From Chitinophagaceae bacterium UBA2793 (GTDB lineage Bacteria; Bacteroidota; Bacteroidia; Chitinophagales; Chitinophagaceae): a stretch of DNA of 7,533 nucleotides. The stretch lies in assembly GCA_002352045.1 (NCBI GenBank), contig DEHT01000012.1, positions 37,649-45,181 on the forward strand, given 5' to 3'. Shown piece by piece: positions 1 to 4,933 of the stretch. The notes beneath the pieces were generated by a model. That model was not told where the DNA came from. It did not search any database and was given only the letters and a program-made list of their open reading frames with translations. Each line of letters starts with the position of its first letter. Position 1 is the stretch's first letter. The position numbers were made by a program, and so were the translations under genes.

Positions 1-236
1 GGATTGTTTTTAAAAGGCTTATTCAACATCAGGTAAACATTGGCACTGCGTTGAAAGCCGCCAATATGGTCTTTAATGCTATCGGGGGCGCCGGTTAAGC
101 TGTTGAGGCCAAGTTGAATCATTATATGGTCGCCGGCTTTATTAAGGTCTAATTGTTTTTTGGGCGATGTGCTTTCTTGTGAAAAGGCGGGCATAAAAGC
201 GAAAGAAGCCATAGCCAGCACCAGTAATTTTCTCAT
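1..236 (-). CDS. N-terminal part of an exported, probable outer-membrane beta-barrel protein
   Basis: This is the 5' end of a minus-strand gene that runs off the left edge; 78 complete codons are visible from an ATG at 236. The product begins MRKLLVLAMASFAFMPAFSQ, a textbook Sec signal peptide: two basic residues, a hydrophobic core, then a small-residue cleavage site near residue 19-20. After a short polar linker (ESTSPKKQLDL) comes a segment with alternating pattern (DHIMIQLGLNSL) followed by SANVYLMLNKPFKNNP. That resembles the first strands of PorT-like or OmpA-type barrel proteins of Bacteroidetes, which I infer from general resemblance only. The location would be periplasm or outer membrane. 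The gene is divergent from the tRNA gene to its right. Without the rest of the protein the family call stays tentative; the signal peptide and reading frame are firm. Confidence 0.7.
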   Translation of the reverse strand, partial: MRKLLVLAMASFAFMPAFSQESTSPKKQLDLNKAGDHIMIQLGLNSLTGAPDSIKDHIGGFQRSANVYLMLNKPFKNN

Positions 237-253
237 AATTATTTGTTGTGGGG

Positions 254-261
254 CAAAAATA
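254..261 (-). promoter_or_regulatory. Candidate -7 box for the divergent exported-protein gene
   Basis: On the minus strand, positions 261 to 254 read TATTTTTG, an exact fit to the Bacteroidetes -7 consensus TAnnTTTG, ending 17 bases before the ATG at 236. It would give a very short leader of about 10 bases. A second exact fit, TACTTTTG, lies further upstream at 309-302. Neither has a TTG at the usual 19-21 base spacing, so which one is used, if either, cannot be settled from sequence. Confidence 0.3.
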
Positions 262-449
262 AAATGGCCCACGGTTAATGAAAGGTTAAATGATTAGGGC
301 GCAAAAGTAAGGCTTTCAAGGGTTTCCCGAATAGTTCAACTAAAAACGATGGAATAAATTTCTATTTCATGTTTTAAAGAAAACATTCCAATAAAATCGA
401 GCATAGTTTCTACAAATAAAAATAAGTGTACGATAAATGATAGATTTTG

Positions 450-480
450 TTGGGTGAATATCTGAATTTAGTTAGTTTTG
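450..480 (+). promoter_or_regulatory. Bacteroidetes-type promoter of the tRNA gene
   Basis: TTG at 450-452 (with an overlapping TTTG at 446-449) is followed, after a 20-base spacer, by TAGTTTTG at 473-480, which matches the -7 consensus TAnnTTTG exactly. Both boxes and their spacing fit the sigma-ABfr type promoter of this phylum. Transcription would begin around 485-488, giving a leader of about 45 bases that must be removed by RNase P before the mature tRNA 5' end at 533. Confidence 0.7.
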
Positions 481-532
481 CCCTCCGTTATTAAAACAGG
501 GTTTGGCATTGCCGAATTTTTTGTTGAAAACA

Positions 533-606
533 GGGCCTATAGCTCAGTTGGTTAGAGCACCTGACTCATAATCAGGTGGTCCCTGGTTCGAGCCCAGGTG
601 GGCCCA
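533..606 (+). tRNA. tRNA with CAT anticodon, probably tRNA-Ile2 (lysidine-modified)
   Basis: A complete 74-base cloverleaf. The acceptor arms 533-539 and 599-605 pair throughout (one G-T pair), with discriminator A606. The D-arm is 542-558, the anticodon arm 560-576 with loop CTCATAA and anticodon CAT at 567-569, the variable loop is TGGTC, and the T-arm 582-598 has the TTCGAGC loop. The 3' CCA is not encoded, since CAG follows A606, so it must be added by CCA-adding enzyme. A CAT anticodon fits initiator Met, elongator Met or Ile2. The G1-C72 pair and lack of three GC pairs at the foot of the anticodon stem exclude the initiator. The consecutive pairs C4-G69 and C5-G68 are what TilS is reported to recognise in E. 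coli tRNA-Ile2, so I favour Ile2. The identity is inference; the tRNA itself is certain. Confidence 0.95.
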
Positions 607-615
607 CAGAAGGGT

Positions 616-651
616 AAGGGTTTCAAGCGATACAGCTTGGAACCCTTTTTT
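616..651 (+). terminator. Rho-independent terminator of the tRNA gene
   Basis: AAGGGTTTCAAGC (616-628) pairs with GCTTGGAACCCTT (635-647) over 13 base pairs including one T-G pair, around a six-base loop GATACA. The run of T at 646-651 follows directly. It lies ten bases past the tRNA and has no T-run on the other strand, so it ends the plus-strand tRNA transcript only. Confidence 0.9.
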
Positions 652-665
652 ATTTACTAAACTTT

Positions 666-839
666 TCAGGCAGAAGTTTTCAAGTTCATGAGTTGGTCTT
701 CGGTGGGGGTACCTTTCAAGTTCTGAACTTTATTCATCCAGAAATAGGGCGCAGATATGGAAAACAACAGCTTTTTGTGAATCCGTTCAGATTCTCTAAA
801 TAAATGTATCAAAAAATCATTTGGGTGCAGATATGCAGC
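666..839 (-). pseudogene. Start-less protein-like open frame, possible gene remnant
   Basis: Between the tRNA terminator and trmB, the minus strand holds 57 sense codons ending at a TGA (666-668). The translation is not low-complexity and uses W, Y, P, H and M in protein-like proportions; it includes LIHLFRESERIHKK, SAPYFWMNKV and ends TPTEDQLMNLKTSA. No ATG opens it: the first ATG in frame is at 737, leaving only 23 residues. In the same frame, across a TAA at 840-842, a further 19 codons begin with an ATG at 897-899 (MQLGKVNSKQKN...). It could be a decayed small gene, a small protein using a rare start, or chance. I recognise no family. The coding appearance is an impression from composition, so confidence is low. 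Confidence 0.2.
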
Positions 840-901
840 TTAGGTTTTGTGGGTTAGAGTACTGTTCTTTTGCTTGCTGTTGACTTTGCCCAGCTGCATA
901 T
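831..901. repeat. 10-bp perfect inverted repeat flanking a 51-base spacer
   Basis: ATATGCAGCT at 831-840 is the exact reverse complement of AGCTGCATAT at 892-901. The arms bracket 51 bases upstream of the trmB promoter box. No target duplication is visible outside the arms, so there is no support for a mobile element. An RNA or DNA hairpin, or a regulator site pair, is possible but unproven. Confidence 0.4.
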
Positions 902-920
902 TAATAAAACACTTAGCCTT

Positions 921-928
921 TATCTTTG
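921..928 (+). promoter_or_regulatory. Candidate -7 box of trmB
   Basis: TATCTTTG fits TAnnTTTG exactly and ends five bases before the ATG of trmB at 934. In this promoter class transcription starts a few bases after the box, so the trmB message would begin at or next to its start codon. No TTG sits at the ideal upstream spacing; the nearest TTTG (885-888) is 32 bases away. Assignment is therefore moderate. Confidence 0.5.
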
Positions 929-933
929 CAGCC

Positions 934-1644
934 ATGGCTCAAAAAAAATTATTACGATTTGCACAAATAAAAGAAATGCCACATGTGCTTGAATATCCCG
1001 AAAACATGAAGGGTGAATGGCATTCTTTTTTTAAAAATAATAATCCCATAGTTTTAGAATTGGCTTGTGGCCGTGGTGAATATGCTATTGGCCTTGCAGG
1101 CCTGTGTAACAATAAAAATTTTATAGGTGTAGATGTAAAAGGAAACCGCATGTATATTGGCGCCAAAAAAGCAATGGACCTCCAATACAGCCATGTGGCT
1201 TTTTTGCGTACGCAAATTGAAATGATTAACCAATATTTTGATGCCGCTGAGGTAGATGAAATTTGGATTACTTTCCCCGACCCGCAACTGCGTACTTCCA
1301 AAGCAAAGAAACGACTTACTCACCCCAGGTTTTTGCGGTTGTATCAACAAATTTTAAAGCCGGGCGGTTGTATTCATTTAAAAACCGATTCGCCTGCTTT
1401 GCACTTGTTTACCAGCAAAGTGATAGATATGTACGGACTGACCCTGTTGCATCAAAGCGATAATATTTATGCCGAAGATCATTCAGCGGAATTGGATATT
1501 AAAACACATTATGAGTCGCTCGATATAGCGCAAAGCAAAAAAATTCATTATGCACAATTCTCCTTGCCGGATACAATGCCGGATTTAGATGAAGCTTTAA
1601 TGGAAAATTTGAAACAAACGGAAAAGGGGTATGAACACGCTTAA
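934..1644 (+). CDS. trmB: tRNA (guanine-N7-)-methyltransferase TrmB
   Basis: This is the SAM-dependent enzyme that forms m7G at position 46 in the variable loop of tRNAs, acting in the cytoplasm. The 236-residue product carries the Rossmann SAM site ELACGRGEY (42-50), the next acidic position in IGVDVKGNR (64-72), the TrmB signature TFPDPQLRTSKAKKRL (113-128), the following LKPGGCIHLKTD (141-152), and the C-terminal THYE motif (191-194) that belongs to the guanine-recognition end of the family. I chose the ATG at 934 because the conserved N-terminal pattern KKLLRFAQIKEMPHV begins directly after it. An in-frame TTG at 847 would add 29 hydrophobic residues foreign to the family. The gene opens a four-gene plus-strand cluster, and its last 14 bases overlap the next gene. 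A promoter box ends five bases upstream of the start. Confidence 0.95.
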   Translation: MAQKKLLRFAQIKEMPHVLEYPENMKGEWHSFFKNNNPIVLELACGRGEYAIGLAGLCNNKNFIGVDVKGNRMYIGAKKAMDLQYSHVAFLRTQIEMINQYFDAAEVDEIWITFPDPQLRTSKAKKRLTHPRFLRLYQQILKPGGCIHLKTDSPALHLFTSKVIDMYGLTLLHQSDNIYAEDHSAELDIKTHYESLDIAQSKKIHYAQFSLPDTMPDLDEALMENLKQTEKGYEHA

Positions 1645-1873
1645 AGAAGGAGAAGATTATTACTTTAACGAGGAAGGACTAATGGTGTTGACCAAAAAAT
1701 TTCATTTACAAAAAGGCTTTTGCTGCGGTAATGGCTGTAAACACTGCCCTTATGATTTCAAAAATGTAACAGAACCCCTGCGAACCGAACTTTTAAAAAA
1801 AAGAGCAGTGAATAATGATGGTTGTTTTTTATCTTTTAAACATGAAAAAAAAGCTTTTGGAAGAAACCCCTAG
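1631..1873 (+). CDS. Small cysteine-rich DUF5522-family protein
   Basis: An 80-residue cytoplasmic protein of unknown function with the DUF5522 pattern: GEDYYFNEEGLMVLTKKFHL (7-26), then CCGNGCKHCPYDF (31-43). Cys31, Cys32, Cys36 and Cys39 form a compact cluster that could bind zinc or an iron-sulfur centre; this is inference. The CCxxGCxxC spacing resembles the eukaryotic oxidoreductase-like (OXLD1) motif. The start ATG overlaps the trmB end by 14 bases, suggesting translational coupling. Family members as I know them stop soon after the LLKKR stretch (54-58). Here about 22 further residues without obvious conservation follow, and they overlap the next gene by 32 bases. An A8 run at 1795-1802 sits exactly where the tail begins; one base less or more would stop translation within a few codons. 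Confidence 0.8.
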   Translation: MNTLKEGEDYYFNEEGLMVLTKKFHLQKGFCCGNGCKHCPYDFKNVTEPLRTELLKKRAVNNDGCFLSFKHEKKAFGRNP

Positions 1874-2216
1874 AACCACTACCAAAGAATATTCGTTTTT
1901 TGCCGATGTGTATGATGTGGTGAGGCAGGTGCCAAAAGGAAGAGTAACTTCTTATGGCGCTATTGCCAATTTTCTTGGAACCAAATTATCGGCCAGAATG
2001 GTGGGCTGGGCCATGAATGCAGCGCATAACGCCAGGCCAAAAGTGCCGGCACAACGAGTAGTAAACAGAAATGGAATGCTTACCGGCAAACATCATTTTG
2101 AAACTGAAACCAAAATGGAGGAGCTATTAAAAAATGATGGCATTGTAGTGAAGAATGATACCATTGTTGATTTCAAAATTAAATTTTGGGACCCGGCAAA
2201 AGAGCTTGGTTTGTAA
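1842..2216 (+). CDS. Alkyltransferase-like protein (MGMT/Ada family, acceptor Cys replaced by Ala)
   Basis: This 124-residue protein has the winged-helix DNA-binding fold of O6-alkylguanine-DNA alkyltransferases without the methyl-accepting cysteine. Visible motifs are FFADVYDVVRQVPKGRVTSYGAI as the domain entry (19-41, in two overlapping parts), SARMVGWAMNA with the likely arginine finger R52, VPAQRVVNRNGMLTG (68-82), and KMEELLKNDGI (91-101). Where active enzymes have PCHRV, this one has PAQRV with Ala70. Alkyltransferase-like proteins with Trp or Ala at this position bind alkylated guanine and, in studied cases, hand the lesion to nucleotide excision repair. A similar role here is inferred. 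The start at 1842 is preferred because upstream ATGs at 1815 and 1818 only add a hydrophobic, non-conserved stretch; these remain possible. The N-terminus overlaps the DUF5522 gene. Confidence 0.85.
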   Translation: MKKKLLEETPRTTTKEYSFFADVYDVVRQVPKGRVTSYGAIANFLGTKLSARMVGWAMNAAHNARPKVPAQRVVNRNGMLTGKHHFETETKMEELLKNDGIVVKNDTIVDFKIKFWDPAKELGL

Positions 2217-2237
2217 AGTACTATTAAAACAATTGAA

Positions 2238-2963
2238 ATGGGAAAATCGGAGTTTTTGGGAAAAATAGCTTTTATTAATCATGAAAAAAATTATGCCGAC
2301 ATTGAATATGAAGCCGGCGGAAAACAAAGAAGCATAAAAGGATTGATTGATATTGACACCCAAAAAAAACTAAAAGAAAAAAAGCTTATCAAAAAAACTC
2401 ATCATTTTATGGTAGGCGATATGGTGAGCTTTATTATTACCGAAGCTAAGAACGGAAAAAATGTGGCGAGCAATATTATTTTTTTGTACAATAATGCTTT
2501 GGACAATGTTATTAATAAAGCATCGCAACTTAATAGCTTTAAGGGCTATTTAAAATTAATTGATGGAAAATATTTTGTAAAAGAAGTGGAGAGTTATGTG
2601 TTTTTTCCCGTTGCCATTTCGCCCTGGCAAATTTTACCCACCACAAACGAGTTGAACGACCCTGTAATTTTTTCGCTGGATCAACCCGAAAAAAAAGATA
2701 AAGCCATTGCACAATTACAAAAAGTAAAATACAAGCCGGAGTACTTAAAAGCTAAAAAGCTATACCAGGAAAAAGCCATTATAGACGCACAAATTGTAAG
2801 AGTAAGTCCTCACAATATTTATCTGAATATTGTGGGTGATGCCATACAGGCTAAACTTTCTTTAAAAGAAATAGAGCAAACTAAGGTCTATTCAATTGGT
2901 GATATTATTCAAGTGAGGATAAGTTTTATTGGCCATCATAAAGTTGCAGTAGAAAAAGTGTAA
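2238..2963 (+). CDS. Unrecognised protein, likely chain of OB-fold (CSD/S1-like) domains
   Basis: I do not recognise a named family for this 241-residue, lysine-rich, soluble protein without signal peptide or membrane segment. Residues 5-84 have cold-shock-domain layout: FLGKIAFINHEKNYADIEYE, a basic linker (KKLKEKKLIKK, 43-53), then FMVGDMVSFIITEAKNGKNVASNI. The aromatic RNP1 and RNP2 motifs of true cold-shock proteins are largely lost. Residues 99-165 look like a second, more diverged unit (FKGYLKLIDGKYFVKEV ... DPVIFSLDQPEKKDKAIAQL). Residues 178-241 resemble an S1 domain: IDAQIVRVSPHNIYLNIVGD, then AKLSLKEIE and YSIGDIIQVRISFIG. An RNA-binding or ribosome-associated role is inferred from this pattern only. 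It lies 21 bases after the alkyltransferase-like gene, on the same strand, without a terminator between them, so probably in the trmB transcript. Its stop is one base from the stop of the convergent DUF420 gene. Confidence 0.7.
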   Translation: MGKSEFLGKIAFINHEKNYADIEYEAGGKQRSIKGLIDIDTQKKLKEKKLIKKTHHFMVGDMVSFIITEAKNGKNVASNIIFLYNNALDNVINKASQLNSFKGYLKLIDGKYFVKEVESYVFFPVAISPWQILPTTNELNDPVIFSLDQPEKKDKAIAQLQKVKYKPEYLKAKKLYQEKAIIDAQIVRVSPHNIYLNIVGDAIQAKLSLKEIEQTKVYSIGDIIQVRISFIGHHKVAVEKV

Positions 2964-2964
2964 G

Positions 2965-3555
2965 TTATTTATAGAAGGGCTCAATCATCCAGTAAATTAT
3001 TACCCCGGTTAAAGCCACATACATCCACAGTGGCCACACCCATCGTACCATTTTTTTGTGTTGTGTATAATTTCCCGTTAATGCATGATAAGCTGCAAAT
3101 AAAATAAAGGGCATTGCCAGGCCGGCCAGCGGAATATGCGTAAGCAACAAAGCAAGATAAAAACTCCTCATAGATCCGGCAGCCTCTTTTTCTGCAGCGC
3201 TCAATCCTTTAATGCCATCTGTTTCGCCGTAAGCTGTTTCGCCGGCAAATAAATGATGCCCTACATACGACACTAAAAACAAAACAGAAAGCAGTATTGC
3301 AAGCTGCATAATTTTTTTATGCAGCATATAGTTTTTATTTTTTACACTTAGCAAACCACCAATTAACAGTAACGATACAGCACTATTAATACATGCATTA
3401 ATGGTTGCAAAAATTCTTGGGTTAAATGGTAAAATGTCCTGTCCGGCCAGGTTATATTTTCCTAAAATAGTGATGGCAATAAATAAAACTACCGAAACGG
3501 AGATAATCCATGTTTTGGCTTTTTTATAGTTGGGTTGCCAGGAGGGTTGGAGCAT
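2965..3555 (-). CDS. DUF420 membrane protein, likely cytochrome oxidase assembly factor
   Basis: A 196-residue integral membrane protein with five predicted helices at about 14-32, 48-69, 83-103, 132-157 and 170-190. It matches the DUF420 layout, including histidines near helix ends (H79, H100, H101, H140, H157, H166) and the GxYxxHKKxVRWxWPLW motif at 161-177. The DUF420 protein CtaM is needed for aa3-type oxidase activity in Staphylococcus aureus, and the histidines may bind heme; transfer of that role to this protein is inference. The ATG at 3555 follows the SCO stop with one base between (TAATATG), so the two are almost certainly cotranslated. As the last gene of the minus-strand cluster it ends one base from the convergent plus-strand gene, with no recognisable terminator. 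Confidence 0.85.
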   Translation of the reverse strand: MLQPSWQPNYKKAKTWIISVSVVLFIAITILGKYNLAGQDILPFNPRIFATINACINSAVSLLLIGGLLSVKNKNYMLHKKIMQLAILLSVLFLVSYVGHHLFAGETAYGETDGIKGLSAAEKEAAGSMRSFYLALLLTHIPLAGLAMPFILFAAYHALTGNYTQHKKMVRWVWPLWMYVALTGVIIYWMIEPFYK

Positions 3556-3556
3556 A

Positions 3557-4336
3557 TTAGTTTTTTTCTCTTTTTTTATTTAGCCATACCGTTATTAAAA
3601 TTACAATGGCAATGCCTGCAAAAATAATTGGCAGTATTGGTATAAAGGATCTAAATACCGATGGTTTATGTTTATCTTTTTCAAGCATTAGTATGGGAAT
3701 ATCTCTTACCAATGTTCCAAGCTGTACGGTATCAAAACCATTGTACCATCCTCTTACCACCCGGTTGCTATCGAGCAAGAAAAAGTTTTCGGTGTGTATA
3801 AAAGCGGTATCCACATTTGTATCGGCAATGCTTGCTTTTATTTCATTAAATGCAAAGTCGTAAATCTCTTTTTTATTGCCGGTAACAAACCACCAGGAGT
3901 CGTGATTGACGCCATGCTTATCTGCAAACTTCCTTAATTGTGGTACACTGTCGTACTCGGGATCAATGCTTATAGAAAGGAACTGAACTATATCGGGATT
4001 TTTTACAAAAGCATCCTGTACCCTTTTCATATTTTTGGTAAGCCCCGGGCACACACTTGGGCAGCGGGTAAAAAAGAAATCGAGCACAATTACTTTTCCT
4101 TTTAAATCATTCAACGATACATTTTGACCGAGTTGGTTGGTAAAGTTAATGTTGTTCACTTTGTGCCAAATAGTATCGGTAGTAGTTTTGCCGCCACTTT
4201 CTTTAATTACTACATCATCGTAAAAATATCGGCGAGGAATATGCACCGCATCTTTGCTGTAATACATTGCAATAAAATATCCTATAAGTGGTATCAGCAC
4301 TACTGCCAATAAAGTAAGAATTGCATTCCTGTTCAC
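3557..4336 (-). CDS. SCO1/SenC-family copper chaperone for cytochrome oxidase
   Basis: SCO proteins deliver copper to, or reduce the cysteines of, the CuA site of oxidase subunit II from the outer face of the membrane. The 259-residue product has an N-terminal anchor (5-26), a thioredoxin-fold domain (about 58-218) with VIVLDFFFTRCPSVCP (82-97; copper ligands C92 and C96), SISIDPEYD (121-129), and the third ligand H181 in FIHTENFFLLD. A second hydrophobic segment at 231-252, followed by KKREKN, is unlike the single-anchor SCO of mitochondria or proteobacteria and would tether both ends. The start is GTG at 4336: an in-frame TGA lies shortly upstream, and the next Met (residue 24) would destroy the anchor. 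It lies after the subunit IV terminator, so it may need its own promoter. Confidence 0.93.
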   Translation of the reverse strand: MNRNAILTLLAVVLIPLIGYFIAMYYSKDAVHIPRRYFYDDVVIKESGGKTTTDTIWHKVNNINFTNQLGQNVSLNDLKGKVIVLDFFFTRCPSVCPGLTKNMKRVQDAFVKNPDIVQFLSISIDPEYDSVPQLRKFADKHGVNHDSWWFVTGNKKEIYDFAFNEIKASIADTNVDTAFIHTENFFLLDSNRVVRGWYNGFDTVQLGTLVRDIPILMLEKDKHKPSVFRSFIPILPIIFAGIAIVILITVWLNKKREKN

Positions 4337-4366
4337 TGCTAAATTTTTTCAATTGGTTTTAGGTGG

Positions 4367-4374
4367 CAAAGGTC
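4367..4374 (-). promoter_or_regulatory. Weak candidate -7 box for the SCO-DUF420 pair
   Basis: The minus strand reads GACCTTTG at 4374-4367, one mismatch from TAnnTTTG, about 30 bases before the GTG start of the SCO gene and downstream of the subunit IV terminator. No clear TTG upstream element accompanies it, so read-through of the terminator is an equal possibility. Confidence 0.25.
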
Positions 4375-4405
4375 GTTAATTGAAACGGGTTTATCTATCA
4401 TAAAC

Positions 4406-4438
4406 AAAATAAAAAAGCCATCATTTCACAGATGGCTT
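4406..4438 (-). terminator. Rho-independent terminator after oxidase subunit IV
   Basis: On the minus strand AAGCCATC (4438-4431) pairs with GATGGCTT (4422-4415) over eight base pairs around an eight-base loop, followed by TTTTTTATTTTG. The T-run is only on the minus strand. It lies 22 bases beyond the subunit IV stop and separates the oxidase subunit genes from the SCO and DUF420 genes, so it may attenuate rather than fully stop transcription. Confidence 0.85.
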
Positions 4439-4460
4439 ATAAATAATATAAAATATTCGC

Positions 4461-4898
4461 TTATGGTTTTTCTCCCTGATGCAATGCCGGGGTTACATGT
4501 TGTTCGGTTTTAGTTGCATCGGGGCGACTATGTCCATCTGTGTTCTTTAAGTTTTTCCAACTTTCTCCGTCGGCCAAAAATGCAATTATGAACCAAACAA
4601 ATAATATCAATGGAATAATGATAGTCATTATGAAATTACGAATTTCATCGCCCAGGTGCATAAATACCGAAACAATGTAATATGCTTTTGCTAAGGTTAG
4701 TAAGCCTATCACAATTTTTGTAGTTATAACCGGAGTGTAACTCCATTGGCCATGTTTAGCATACAATAAATAACCCAGTGCAAGTTCAATAATAGTTAGC
4801 ACTGATAATATCCAAAACACTCTCCAAATTCTACCGGTACCGCTTGCATGCTCGGGGTGAAAAGTAATTTCGTTTGACAAATCGTGTGGTGATGACAT
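4461..4898 (-). CDS. Cytochrome c oxidase subunit IV (prokaryotic type)
   Basis: A 145-residue membrane protein with three helices at about 25-47, 58-80 and 88-109, the standard layout of the small bacterial oxidase subunit IV. Helix two carries LAKAYYIVSVFMHL followed by the charged turn GDEIRN, and helix three ends in FIIAFLAD, both typical of the family. The soluble ends are longer than the core requires: a His-containing N-terminus (PHDLSNEITFHPEH) and a 36-residue polar C-terminal tail rich in H, T and E. Such subunits stabilise the catalytic core and are not catalytic. The gene sits 35 bases downstream of the full subunit III gene, and a strong terminator follows it. Confidence 0.88.
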   Translation of the reverse strand: MSSPHDLSNEITFHPEHASGTGRIWRVFWILSVLTIIELALGYLLYAKHGQWSYTPVITTKIVIGLLTLAKAYYIVSVFMHLGDEIRNFIMTIIIPLILFVWFIIAFLADGESWKNLKNTDGHSRPDATKTEQHVTPALHQGEKP

Positions 4899-4933
4899 AA
4901 ATATTTTTTTAAATCGGTCGTTTTAGAATTTTA

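Noticed and set aside
347..390. Possible inverted repeat TGGAAT ... ATTCCA in the gap before the tRNA
   Set aside because: Only six base pairs with a long AT-rich spacer; expected by chance in such DNA.
722..734. Short palindrome at the 721-735 region (AAGTTCTGAACTT, starting at 719) as an operator
   Set aside because: It lies inside the possible gene remnant and near no promoter; an isolated site of this size is weak evidence.
533..930. tRNA 3' end as an attachment site of an integrated element
   Set aside because: No integrase gene and no repeat of the tRNA 3' end is present; the tRNA is followed directly by its own terminator.
847..933. In-frame TTG extension of trmB giving a lipoprotein-like leader (LLLTLPSC)
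   Set aside because: TrmB is cytoplasmic, its conserved N-terminal pattern starts at the ATG at 934, and a promoter box lies inside the supposed extension.
939..1350. Open frames on the minus strand inside trmB
   Set aside because: They lie wholly antisense to a strongly conserved gene, and their translations show no family motif.
2127..2363. Minus-strand open frame spanning the junction of the alkyltransferase-like and OB-domain genes
   Set aside because: It overlaps two convincing plus-strand genes and has no motif; it arises from the AT-rich composition.
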